A DNA stretch of 64,000 nucleotides from Neobacillus nitrireducens (GTDB lineage Bacteria; Bacillota; Bacilli; Bacillales; Cytobacillaceae). Under the pieces are notes generated by a model. The model worked only from the letters and a program-made list of their open reading frames with translations, searched no databases and was not told the DNA's origin. Position 1 is the first letter of the stretch. Each line of letters begins with the position of its first letter. Positions 1 to 12,405 of this stretch are shown in pieces. The stretch lies in assembly GCF_030915405.1 (NCBI RefSeq), contig NZ_CP133262.1:1-64000 (forward strand), read 5' to 3'. Both the position numbers and the translations under genes were made by a program.

Positions 1-1555
<1,555 letters not shown>

Positions 1556-1751
1556 ATAAAGCTGGACCTATGAGCCAGACAAAACAGTTTGTTGATCGCA
1601 CGTATTTTGTTTGTTTAGTTTTGAGAGTGCAATTTCTCTCAACACATCGTTCTTTGAAAACTAGATAATCGTAAGAAGAAGCAAAGTAAACATCGAGTAA
1701 TCGCCATTTTAGATTTTCTCTCTTATGTAAGTAAGAGTTATAAACCTTTTA

Positions 1752-4687
<2,936 letters not shown>

Positions 4688-4765
4688 GATTTTTAAAGCG
4701 AACTCGTTTTTACAACTTCTTCTGCATTATCTAGTTTTGAGGGAATGATACCTCAACCAAATAAG

Positions 4766-4882
<117 letters not shown>

Positions 4883-4891
4883 GGTATATAT

Positions 4892-4967
4892 GGAGGATTA
4901 GCTCAGCTGGGAGAGCATCTGCCTTACAAGCAGAGGGTCGGCGGTTCGAGCCCGTCATCCTCCACCA
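4892..4967 (+). tRNA. tRNA-Val (TAC)
   Basis: A 76-nt cloverleaf with anticodon TAC, T-arm GGTTCGAGCCC and encoded CCA. It is the first tRNA after 5S, the same position as in the B. subtilis trnB-type cluster (Val-Thr-...). Confidence 0.96.
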
Positions 4968-4977
4968 TATTTCCTAG

Positions 4978-5003
4978 GCCGGGGTAGCTCAATTGGTAGA
5001 GCA
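4978..5003 (+). pseudogene. tRNA-Thr 5' fragment (duplicated half)
   Basis: These 26 nt are identical to the first 26 nt of the complete tRNA-Thr at 5131 (acceptor 5' strand and D arm). The sequence then diverges for 127 nt (5004-5130), with no anticodon arm or acceptor 3' strand. It therefore cannot fold as a tRNA. The intervening segment has internal repeats (GACCGA twice, ATAAGCTTyCTGA twice). B. subtilis has a Lys gene after Thr in the equivalent cluster; none is seen here. Confidence 0.85.
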
Positions 5004-5130
5004 CGACCGAATAAGCTTCCTGAATAAACTTCAGCATACTGACCGAGCTGCTACTTGCATAAGCTTTCTGAGGTCAGGATGACGGCAACGAAGTTAACGT
5101 GTTCGAACTTAATATTTTTTCAAACTATAC

Positions 5131-5206
<76 letters not shown>

Positions 5207-5228
5207 CTTTGATTTTTAGAATAAACAT

Positions 5229-5313
5229 GCGGGTGTGGCGGAATTGGCAGACGCACCAGACTTAGGATCTGGCGCCGCAAGGCGTGGGGGTTCGACTCCC
5301 TTCACCCGCACCA
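5229..5313 (+). tRNA. tRNA-Leu (TAG)
   Basis: An 85-nt class II tRNA with a long variable arm, anticodon TAG and encoded CCA. Confidence 0.96.
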
Positions 5314-5347
5314 TGTTTTCTTACGTCAGTAAAATAGCTTACGATAT

Positions 5348-5422
5348 GCGGAAGTAGTTCAGTGGTAGAACATCACCTTGCCAAGGTGGGGGTCGCGGGT
5401 TCGAATCCCGTCTTCCGCTCCA
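5348..5422 (+). tRNA. tRNA-Gly (GCC)
   Basis: A 75-nt tRNA with anticodon GCC, T-arm GGTTCGAATCC and encoded CCA. Confidence 0.96.
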
Positions 5423-5432
5423 ATAATCTTAA

Positions 5433-5521
5433 GCCGGGGTGGCGGAACTGGCAGACGCACAGGACTTAAAATCCTGCGGTAGGTGACTACCGTACCGGTT
5501 CGATTCCGGTCCTCGGCACCA
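5433..5521 (+). tRNA. tRNA-Leu (TAA)
   Basis: An 89-nt class II tRNA with anticodon TAA, variable arm GGTAGGTGACTACC and encoded CCA. Confidence 0.96.
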
Positions 5522-5556
5522 AAGTTTTTTACGCTAGCAAAATAACTTACAATAAT

Positions 5557-5630
5557 GCGCCCTTAGCTCAGCTGGATAGAGTGTTTGACTACGAATCAAA
5601 AGGTCGGGAGTTCGAATCTCTCAGGGCGCA
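5557..5630 (+). tRNA. tRNA-Arg (ACG)
   Basis: A 74-nt tRNA with anticodon ACG (expected to be edited to ICG). No CCA is encoded after the discriminator A, so the tail must be added by nucleotidyltransferase. Confidence 0.95.
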
Positions 5631-5636
5631 CTTTAA

Positions 5637-5713
5637 CGGGAAGTAGCTCAGCTTGGTAGAGCACTTGGTTTGGGACCAAGGGGTCGCAGGTTCGAATCCT
5701 GTCTTCCCGACCA
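5637..5713 (+). tRNA. tRNA-Pro (TGG)
   Basis: A 77-nt tRNA with anticodon TGG and encoded CCA, only 6 nt after tRNA-Arg. Confidence 0.96.
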
Positions 5714-5733
5714 TTCTTCACTATTAAATGTAT

Positions 5734-5809
5734 GGGGCCTTAGCTCAGCTGGGAGAGCGCCTGCTTTGCACGCAGGAGGTCAGCGGTTCGATCCCGCTAG
5801 GCTCCACCA
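5734..5809 (+). tRNA. tRNA-Ala (TGC)
   Basis: A 76-nt tRNA with anticodon TGC, T-arm GGTTCGATCCC and encoded CCA. Confidence 0.96.
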
Positions 5810-5855
5810 TAGTTTTTTGCAATAGCAAAATAACTTTCAATTGAATTGTATATTT

Positions 5856-5932
5856 GGCGGTGTAGCTCAGCTGGCTAGAGCGCTCGGTTCATACCCGAAA
5901 GGTCGGGGGTTCGACTCCCTTCGCCGCTACCA
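5856..5932 (+). tRNA. tRNA-Met (CAT), elongator type
   Basis: A 77-nt tRNA with anticodon CAT. The acceptor starts with a paired GGCGG and the anticodon stem lacks the three G-C pairs of initiator tRNA. It therefore matches the elongator gene at the same position in B. subtilis trnB. A CAT anticodon can also be lysidine-modified tRNA-Ile, which is less likely from the sequence. Confidence 0.9.
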
Positions 5933-5962
5933 AAATACTATTATATGATTATCTTTTTCTTT

Positions 5963-6055
5963 GGAGGAATACCCAAGTTTGGCTGAAGGGATCGGTCTTG
6001 AAAACCGACAGGCGGGTAACACCGCGCGGGGGTTCGAATCCCTCTTCCTCCTCCA
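5963..6055 (+). tRNA. tRNA-Ser (TGA)
   Basis: A 93-nt class II tRNA with anticodon TGA and a long variable arm; CCA is encoded. Confidence 0.96.
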
Positions 6056-6082
6056 GTTTTATTTATTTTATTTTTTATATGT

Positions 6083-6167
6083 GGAGGGGTAGCGAAGTGG
6101 CTAAACGCGGCGGACTGTAAATCCACTCCCTCCGGGTTCGGCGGTTCGAATCCGTCCCCCTCCACCA
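6083..6167 (+). tRNA. tRNA-Tyr (GTA)
   Basis: An 85-nt class II tRNA with anticodon GTA, a long variable arm and encoded CCA. Confidence 0.95.
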
Positions 6168-6171
6168 TTTT

Positions 6172-6242
6172 AGGGGCATAGTTTAAAGGTAGAACTAAGG
6201 TCTCCAAAACCTTCAGTGTGGGTTCAATTCCTACTGCCCCTG
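6172..6242 (+). tRNA. tRNA-Trp (CCA)
   Basis: A 71-nt tRNA with anticodon CCA and acceptor AGGGGCA/TGCCCCT. It starts 5 nt after tRNA-Tyr. The discriminator is G and no 3' CCA is encoded. Confidence 0.95.
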
Positions 6243-6295
6243 TTAATTAACGCTTTACTAAAATTTCATAGTTTACCTATGAAATTTTTTATTAT

Positions 6296-6380
6296 GCCGG
6301 TGTGGCGGAATTGGCAGACGCGCACGACTCAAAATCGTGTTCCGTGAGGAGTGTCGGTTCGACCCCGACCACCGGTATCA
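6296..6380 (+). tRNA. tRNA-Leu (CAA)
   Basis: A class II tRNA with anticodon CAA and acceptor GCCGGTG/CACCGGT. The discriminator A (6377) is followed by TCA rather than CCA, so the true tail must be made post-transcriptionally. It is the last tRNA of the cluster. Confidence 0.94.
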
Positions 6381-6401
6381 TGACTGCATGTCAATGCAGT
6401 G

Positions 6402-6440
6402 AAAAAAACGTTTCTTACACTTTGTAAGAAACGTTTTTTT
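6402..6440 (+). terminator. Terminator of the rrn/tRNA transcript
   Basis: An intrinsic terminator with a 13-bp-plus stem (AACGTTTCTTACA / TGTAAGAAACGTT) and a T7 run. It is preceded by a second small hairpin, ACTGCAT/ATGCAGT, at 6383-6400. Confidence 0.93.
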
Positions 6441-6601
6441 ATTTATCACTAAGACGATTCTTACAATATATCGTATACATAAAAATATTTTTATCGTAAT
6501 CAAAATAATTTAAAAGTTAATAATGTTCAAAAAATTGTAATATTTAGACTGATCCCGATCTTTCTACCTTAGGTATAATAGAAACAAAGAAAGGTGGAGG
6601 A

Positions 6602-6739
6602 ATGATGAGAAAACGTAAACTAAGTTTTAAGGAATTAGTGATAGATAATAAACAGGAAATCAAAAGTGATTTGAAAGCTTTGGAGAGAATTGAAACGAAA
6701 ATTGATGATAAATATTCGAATAAGTTGAAATATGCATGA
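6602..6739 (+). CDS. fbpB: FbpB-family small basic protein
   Basis: A 45-residue Lys/Arg-rich protein of the form MMRKRKLSFKELV...NK.EI..D...LE.IE..ID.K, the pattern of the FbpB family. In B. subtilis FbpB is a Fur-regulated small protein proposed to help the sRNA FsrA repress iron-using proteins during iron starvation. The SD GGTGGAGG (6593-6600) lies 1-4 nt before the tandem ATGs, so the second ATG (6605) may be the real start. I see a TATAAT-like element at 6574 but no convincing Fur box. The gene is monocistronic, closed by a terminator at 6753. Assignment rests on motif recall. Confidence 0.8.
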   Translation: MMRKRKLSFKELVIDNKQEIKSDLKALERIETKIDDKYSNKLKYA

Positions 6740-6752
6740 GAACAAATTAGAT

Positions 6753-6780
6753 GAGCAATCCTACCAGGTTGCTCTTTTTT
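6753..6780 (+). terminator. Terminator after fbpB
   Basis: Stem GAGCAA/TTGCTC plus CC/GG, followed by T6. Confidence 0.85.
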
Positions 6781-6874
6781 CATACCCAGGCAAGATTTCT
6801 TTACTACTAATTGGCTTCTTTTTTGAGAAATAGGGAAGGGTAAAAAAAACAGCATTTATGGAAGGAGATATTCG

Positions 6875-7684
6875 ATGCCAGAGCTTCCAGAGATGGAAAA
6901 CTATAAAATCCTATTAAATCAAAAAATCGCAGGCCAAATTATATCAGCTGTACAAATAAATCGGGAAAAATCCATCAATGTAAACCCTGACCTGTTTACT
7001 AGAACCGTTCAACATCAAAAAATAATGACAATCAATCGACGAGGAAAGCATTTACTTTTTCAGTTGCAAAATGGCAAAATTCTTTTACTACATTTAATGC
7101 TTGGTGGGTGGATGTACTTTGGAACAGAAGCAGACAAGCCAAAACGAACCATACAGGTACGAATCTCCTTTGGTGACCAGCACCTTTATTTTATCGGTCT
7201 TCGGCTCGGCTATTTGCACCTATATAATCAAACAGAGGCAGAACAGCATTTAGCACACATAGGGCCCGAGCCATTCAGTAATGATTTTTCTATCAATGAA
7301 TTTAAGAATAGAATCAGCCAAAAGCATGGTCGTTTAAAAACTACTTTATTGGATCAGGAGTTTATCGCTGGGATTGGGAATTGTTATTCCGCTGAAATCT
7401 GCTATGATGCAGGAATTTTACCAACCAAGGATATTGATGATATAGGGGAAGCAGAGCGGGAGAGCTTATATCAATCCATCCTGTCAATCCTTCAAAAAGG
7501 CATCCACCATGGTGGTTACATGGATAATCCGCTCTTTAAAGATGATCATTTAACGGGGGGATTTATTGACTTACGTCAGGTATATGATCGAGAAGGAGAA
7601 AAATGTAAAAGATGCGGGAACGTTATCATAATGGAAACGATCTCATCAAGAAAGACCTTTTATTGCCCAAATTGTCAAAAATAG
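6875..7684 (+). CDS. Fpg/Nei-family DNA glycosylase/AP lyase
   Basis: A 269-aa base-excision repair enzyme that removes oxidised bases and cleaves the resulting abasic site. The N-terminus PELPEMEN provides the catalytic Pro (P1 after Met removal) and Glu. The C-terminus has the zinc finger CKRCG...SRKTFYCPNCQK (about residues 246-269), which is diagnostic of the family. The central segment near 'LLDQEFIAGIGNCYSAEICY' is the helix-two-turn-helix. It differs from typical MutM (which lies beside polA), so it may be a second Fpg/Nei-like paralogue. SD GGAGAT (6862-6867) precedes the ATG. The gene is monocistronic. Confidence 0.9.
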   Translation: MPELPEMENYKILLNQKIAGQIISAVQINREKSINVNPDLFTRTVQHQKIMTINRRGKHLLFQLQNGKILLLHLMLGGWMYFGTEADKPKRTIQVRISFGDQHLYFIGLRLGYLHLYNQTEAEQHLAHIGPEPFSNDFSINEFKNRISQKHGRLKTTLLDQEFIAGIGNCYSAEICYDAGILPTKDIDDIGEAERESLYQSILSILQKGIHHGGYMDNPLFKDDHLTGGFIDLRQVYDREGEKCKRCGNVIIMETISSRKTFYCPNCQK

Positions 7685-7694
7685 TGTACAGAAT

Positions 7695-7721
7695 CTCGTC
7701 GACAGCGGCGAGTTTTTTTTT
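7695..7721 (+). terminator. Terminator after the Fpg-like gene
   Basis: A 7-bp stem CTCGTCG/CGGCGAG with loop ACAG and a T9 run. Confidence 0.85.
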
Positions 7722-7876
7722 GTTAAAAAATAGTTTGATATTTTGTCATAAAAAAATAAAAACTTATTGTTTCGGTTTTTGTCTTAATGTAATATACTAT
7801 ATACAAATGAGTATAACACATTTATAATAAATCTAAAGAATGTAACATATTGAATCTAAACAAGGGGGTGGTAATT

Positions 7877-8515
7877 ATTAAATTATCTAAGCGTCAGGAT
7901 GAAATCCTCCAAATTGTTAAACAAAACGGTCCTATTACAGGGAAAGACATCGCTGAGAAACTATCATTAACCAGAGCTGCACTTAGACCGGACCTAGCCA
8001 TTTTAACAATGTCAGGTAACTTAGATGCAAGGCCGCGCGTGGGTTATTTTTTTAATGAAAGCTATGAAACAAAACAACAGGCTAAAAGGTTTATCCACCA
8101 AAAAGTAACGGATTATAAAGCCCATCCGATCGTTGTTGGGAAATCAGCATCGGTCTATGATGCGATCGTTCAGCTATTTTTAGAGGATGTGGGCACACTT
8201 TATACAGTTGATACAAATGGACATCTTGCTGGGGTTGTTTCTCGAAAGGATTTGCTCAGAGCATCACTAGGAAATCAAAATTTAAATGAATTGCCTGTTA
8301 GTGTCATTATGACGAGAATGCCAAATATTATTACGATTAATCCGGATGAGACTTTGCTCGAAGCAGCCAAAAAGATGATTCATAATCATATTGACTCCTT
8401 ACCAGTTGTAAAAGAAGTCGAGGATCAAAAAAGTACATATTTGCTGGTAGGCCGCATTACCAAAACAACAATAACGCGAGCATATTTAGAAATCATGGAA
8501 AACAAAACAACCTAA
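7877..8515 (+). CDS. ccpN: CcpN, HTH-CBS repressor of gluconeogenic genes
   Basis: A winged-helix DNA-binding domain (LSKRQDEILQIVKQNGPITG...) is followed by two CBS domains (about residues 80-210). This matches CcpN of B. subtilis, which represses gapB and pckA in the presence of glucose, with the CBS pair sensing nucleotides. CcpN and YqfL are also adjacent in B. subtilis. The start is unusual. A strong SD (AAGGGGGTGG, 7862-7871) is followed by no ATG/GTG/TTG at proper spacing; the codon there is ATT (7877). Upstream in-frame alternatives are TTG at 7850 and a GTG at 7868 inside the SD. It is followed closely by ppsR. Confidence 0.9.
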   Translation: MKLSKRQDEILQIVKQNGPITGKDIAEKLSLTRAALRPDLAILTMSGNLDARPRVGYFFNESYETKQQAKRFIHQKVTDYKAHPIVVGKSASVYDAIVQLFLEDVGTLYTVDTNGHLAGVVSRKDLLRASLGNQNLNELPVSVIMTRMPNIITINPDETLLEAAKKMIHNHIDSLPVVKEVEDQKSTYLLVGRITKTTITRAYLEIMENKTT

Positions 8516-8532
8516 GGAGCGTGGCTGGCATT

Positions 8533-9348
8533 TTGGTACAGAAGGAAGTTGTTTATGTTGTATCTGACTCAGTAGGAGAAACTGCTGAGTTTGTAGTAAA
8601 AGCAGTGGCAACACAATTTAATGGCGGGCAGGTAGAAATCCGCCGGAATTCTTATGTAGATGACTTTGAGGATATTGAAGATGTTATTTTATTGGCGAAA
8701 AAAGGCCCTTCGATTATAGCCTATACGATTGTTATTCCTTCATTAAAAGACTATTTAGATCGGCGTGCGAATGAAGAGAACATTTTAGCCGTCGATTTAC
8801 TAAGTCCTTTGATGAGTGCGTTTGAAACAAGCTTTAATAAACAGCCTCACCATCGACCTGGATTGATGAGGAAAATGGATGAAGAATACTTCCGAAAAAT
8901 TGAAGCGATTGAATTTGCCGTAAAATATGATGATGGTCGTGACCCGAGAGGAATCGTTAAAGCAGATATTGTCTTAGTCGGTGTCTCACGTACATCGAAG
9001 ACTCCTTTATCCATGTACTTAGCACATAAACGTTTTAAAGTAGCCAATGTTCCTTTGGTTCCAGAGGTACCACCGCCCGATGAATTATTCGAAATACCAC
9101 GTAAAAATTGTATCGGATTAATCATCTCACCGGATAAATTAAATGAAATTCGTAAGGAACGTCTGAAGGCATTAGGTTTAGCCTCACAGGCCAGCTACGC
9201 AAGCTTTGGGCGAATTCTTGAGGAACTTGACCATGCTGAAAAAGTGATGAAGCGCCTAGGCTGTCCTATCATTGATGTATCGAATAAGGCAGTTGAAGAA
9301 ACGGCCGGTTTAATTTTAGAAGTGTTAAAAAAAGAGAGGAGCTTTTAA
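8533..9348 (+). CDS. Pyruvate, phosphate dikinase regulatory protein (kinase/phosphorylase)
   Basis: A DUF299 (YqfL) family protein. It uses ADP to inactivate, and phosphate to reactivate, pyruvate phosphate dikinase by phosphorylating a threonine next to the catalytic histidine. The N-terminal VVYVVSDSVGETAE and the P-loop-like GVSRTSKTPLSMYLA (about residues 154-168) are diagnostic. Its target ppdK begins 3 nt after the stop, so regulator and enzyme form one operon. The SD AAGGAG ends at 8519. GTG at 8521 is too close to it, so I chose TTG at 8533; ATT at 8530 is also possible. The gene is called yqfL in B. subtilis, which lacks ppdK. Confidence 0.93.
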   Translation: MVQKEVVYVVSDSVGETAEFVVKAVATQFNGGQVEIRRNSYVDDFEDIEDVILLAKKGPSIIAYTIVIPSLKDYLDRRANEENILAVDLLSPLMSAFETSFNKQPHHRPGLMRKMDEEYFRKIEAIEFAVKYDDGRDPRGIVKADIVLVGVSRTSKTPLSMYLAHKRFKVANVPLVPEVPPPDELFEIPRKNCIGLIISPDKLNEIRKERLKALGLASQASYASFGRILEELDHAEKVMKRLGCPIIDVSNKAVEETAGLILEVLKKERSF

Positions 9349-9350
9349 TA

Positions 9351-12020
9351 ATGGAGAAATTGGTATATTTATTTCATGAAGGAAATGGCAATATGAAGGG
9401 TTTACTTGGAGGGAAAGGTGCCAACCTAGCGGAAATGACGCGTATTGGTCTTCCGGTTCCTTATGGTTTTACCATTTCAACTCAGGCATGCAATGCATTC
9501 TATGAAGCTAGCAAGACCATTCCAACCATTGTTGAAGTCCAGACCTTAGAAGCTCTTGCCCGTCTTGAAGAGAAAATGGGCAAAAAGCTTGGCGACCCAA
9601 AAAATCCTTTGCTCGTATCTGTTCGGTCCGGTTCTGTTTTCTCCATGCCGGGAATGATGGACACAATTTTAAATCTAGGAATGAATGATGAAACTGTGAT
9701 CGGGATGGCTGAATTAACCAATAATCCACGGTTTGCTTATGATTCCTACCGCCGCTTCATTCAAATGTTTAGTAATGTAGTCCTTAATATAGATACTTAC
9801 TATTTTGAACAATTATTAGAAGAAATTCGTGAGGAGAAGGGCTATTCTTCTGATCCCGAAATGAGTGCAGAAGACTGGAAGGAAGTAATCATTGGTTACA
9901 AAGGAATCGTCAAAAAACATACAAGAAAAGATTTTCCTCAGGATCCAAAAGACCAGCTTTTCCTTGCCATCCATGCCGTCTTTAATTCTTGGAATAATCA
10001 GCGTGCGATTGTTTACCGCCGCCTTAATAAAATTGCCGACCATTTAGGAACGGCCGTTAATATCCAAAGTATGGTGTTCGGTAACATGGGGAATGATTCA
10101 GGCACGGGTGTAGCCTTCACCAGAAATCCATCAACAGGTGAGCATGTTCTTTACGGTGAATACTTAATCAATGCCCAAGGGGAAGATGTGGTAGCAGGGA
10201 TTCGTACACCACAACCAATCGCGACATTAAAGGACGAAATGCCAGGTGTATATAAGCAATTTACTGATACGTGCAAGCGTTTAGAGCAGCATTATGAAGA
10301 AATGCAAGACATCGAGTTCACGGTTGAACGGGGCAAGCTTTTTATCCTGCAGACTCGTCATGGCAAAAGAACAGCTCAAGCGGCTATCCGTATTGCGGTA
10401 GAAATGGTTGAGGAAGGAATCATCGATAAAAAGACAGCACTATTGCGTGTCGATCCTGATCAACTAAATCAACTCCTTCACCGCCGGATAGACGACAAAT
10501 TTGCAAAAAGAGTTTTAGCAAAAGGCTTACCAGCATCACCTGGCGCAGCGACAGGTCAAGTCGTCTTTGATGCCGATGAAGCGGAGCAATTAAACAATGA
10601 TGGTAAAAAAGTCATCCTTGTTCGCCCGGAAACAACACCGGACGATATCCACGGAATTGTTGCATCCCAAGCGATTTTAACAAGCCGTGGCGGCATGACG
10701 AGCCACGCTGCTGTTGTTGCGCGTGGGATGGGGAAAGCTTGTATTTGTGGATGTGAAGCATTAAAGATAGATCTAAAAGCGAAACAATTTAAAATTGGAG
10801 ATACTCTTGTAAATTATGGAGATATCATTACAATAGATGGGTCTACCGGTGAAATCATGCTTGGTGAAATTCCGATGATTGACCCTGAACTTTCAGATGA
10901 GTTTCAGCTGTTGCTGGACTGGGCAGACCAAGAGCGTAAATTAGGGGTCCGTGCCAATGCTGATACCCCGGAAGATGCAAAAAAAGCATTTGAATTTGGT
11001 GCAGGTGGAATTGGGTTATGCCGGACTGAACATATGTTTATGGATTTAAAACGAATTCCAACCGTGCAAAAAATGATTCTTGCAGAGAATTATAATGAAC
11101 GAATGGAAGCATTGAATGAGCTTTTACCAATGCAGCAAGGGGATTTCGAAGGCATTTTCGAAGAAATGCAAGGACTACCTGTTACAATTCGTTTACTAGA
11201 CCCGCCATTACATGAATTTTTACCGGATAAAGAGGAACTGTTAGTGGAGGTAACTAAGCTTCAAATCTTAGATCCACAATCACCAGAGTTGAAGAAAAAA
11301 GAGCAATTGCTGAAAAAGGTTCGTCAATTAGATGAATTTAACCCAATGCTTGGCCATCGTGGCTGCCGTCTAGGGATGATTTATCCGGAAATTTATGAAA
11401 TGCAAGCAAAAGCCATTTTCTACGCTGCGGCAAAGCTTGCTGATAAAGGGACTGAAGTGCAGCCCGAAATTATGATTCCTTTAGTTGGACATGTGAATGA
11501 GTTAAAGGATATGCGTAAATTGGTGATCGATGCAGCATTACTCGTTCAAGAAGAAACAGGAAAGACCTTCAAGTACACCATTGGGACAATGATTGAGATT
11601 CCACGTGCTGCGTTAACTGCGGATAAAATCGCCGAGGAAGCCGATTTCTTCTCGTTTGGTACCAATGATTTAACACAAACAACCTTTGGATATAGCCGTG
11701 ATGATGCAGAGGGAAAATTCCTGCAAGCCTACATCGAAAATAAGGTACTTCCAGAAAATCCATTTGCTGTCCTTGATCAGGACGGAGTAGGAAAGCTTGT
11801 TGAAACTGGTGTTAAGCTTGGCCGAGGCACAAAGCCTTCACTTAAAACAGGTATTTGTGGAGAACATGGCGGTGAAAAGAGCTCGATTGATTTCTGTTAC
11901 AAAACGGGCTTGGATTATGTCAGCTGTTCACCGTACCGTGTACCGCTTGCGCGTTTGGCTGCAGCACAAGCAACAATTCGTCACGAACAAAATAAACAAG
12001 AAGTTTTTACAACCGCATAA
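9351..12020 (+). CDS. ppdK: Pyruvate, phosphate dikinase
   Basis: An 889-aa enzyme interconverting pyruvate + ATP + Pi with PEP + AMP + PPi, of normal full length. The N-terminal ATP-grasp domain (GGKGANLAEMTRIGLPVP...) spans about residues 1-350. The phosphohistidine domain has GGMTSHAAVVARGMG near residue 450, containing the swivelling His and the Thr regulated by the preceding gene product. The C-terminal PEP/pyruvate TIM barrel has LDPPLHEFLP and the end GICGEHGG. With CcpN and the regulatory protein it forms a PEP-regenerating switch. SD AGAGGAG precedes the ATG. Confidence 0.97.
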   Translation: MEKLVYLFHEGNGNMKGLLGGKGANLAEMTRIGLPVPYGFTISTQACNAFYEASKTIPTIVEVQTLEALARLEEKMGKKLGDPKNPLLVSVRSGSVFSMPGMMDTILNLGMNDETVIGMAELTNNPRFAYDSYRRFIQMFSNVVLNIDTYYFEQLLEEIREEKGYSSDPEMSAEDWKEVIIGYKGIVKKHTRKDFPQDPKDQLFLAIHAVFNSWNNQRAIVYRRLNKIADHLGTAVNIQSMVFGNMGNDSGTGVAFTRNPSTGEHVLYGEYLINAQGEDVVAGIRTPQPIATLKDEMPGVYKQFTDTCKRLEQHYEEMQDIEFTVERGKLFILQTRHGKRTAQAAIRIAVEMVEEGIIDKKTALLRVDPDQLNQLLHRRIDDKFAKRVLAKGLPASPGAATGQVVFDADEAEQLNNDGKKVILVRPETTPDDIHGIVASQAILTSRGGMTSHAAVVARGMGKACICGCEALKIDLKAKQFKIGDTLVNYGDIITIDGSTGEIMLGEIPMIDPELSDEFQLLLDWADQERKLGVRANADTPEDAKKAFEFGAGGIGLCRTEHMFMDLKRIPTVQKMILAENYNERMEALNELLPMQQGDFEGIFEEMQGLPVTIRLLDPPLHEFLPDKEELLVEVTKLQILDPQSPELKKKEQLLKKVRQLDEFNPMLGHRGCRLGMIYPEIYEMQAKAIFYAAAKLADKGTEVQPEIMIPLVGHVNELKDMRKLVIDAALLVQEETGKTFKYTIGTMIEIPRAALTADKIAEEADFFSFGTNDLTQTTFGYSRDDAEGKFLQAYIENKVLPENPFAVLDQDGVGKLVETGVKLGRGTKPSLKTGICGEHGGEKSSIDFCYKTGLDYVSCSPYRVPLARLAAAQATIRHEQNKQEVFTTA

Positions 12021-12030
12021 AGTAAGGCAG

Positions 12031-12062
12031 AGGGATGTGTGCAGCTGGCACCATCCCTTTTA
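12031..12062 (+). terminator. Terminator of ccpN-ppsR-ppdK
   Basis: A stem of about 11 bp with mismatches, AGGGATG.GTGC / GGCA.CATCCCT, followed by T4. Confidence 0.75.
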
Positions 12063-12133
12063 CTATGCTTGGATTTGGATAGTCGTCCAGTTAATGCAAA
12101 TACTATAAAAAATTATTTAAAGGGGACTTATTC

Positions 12134-12325
12134 ATGGGGGCTATTGAACGCAGCGGTTATCGATTTGTACCAGAATTTAGTGTCATTCAGCAAAATGGGG
12201 CTATTCATGTCTACCATCATGATAACTTCATTGAAGAAATTAAATTCCAGTTTGCAGGAAAGTTTCCTGAACTTGATCAGATAGAAGACCTGGTTGATCA
12301 ATATTGCAACCAGCATCAACTTTAA
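12134..12325 (+). CDS. YbxH/DUF5370-like small protein
   Basis: A 63-aa acidic protein (MGAIERSGYRFVPEFSVIQQ...). The pattern GAIERxGY..VPEFSV...GAIHVY resembles the uncharacterised Bacillus YbxH family as I remember it. The SD AAAGGGG (12119-12125) is well spaced from the ATG. No transmembrane segment or catalytic motif is visible, and function is unknown. Confidence 0.65.
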   Translation: MGAIERSGYRFVPEFSVIQQNGAIHVYHHDNFIEEIKFQFAGKFPELDQIEDLVDQYCNQHQL

Positions 12326-12327
12326 AG

Positions 12328-12351
12328 ACCGAATATTTGTTCGGTTTTTAT
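12328..12351 (+). terminator. Terminator between the YbxH-like and helicase genes
   Basis: Stem ACCGAA/TTCGGT followed by T5. Confidence 0.75.
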
Positions 12352-12405
12352 TTTTGTGTTAGAATGGAATCAGGAAAACCAATTTATAGAAACGGAGGGA
12401 AATCA

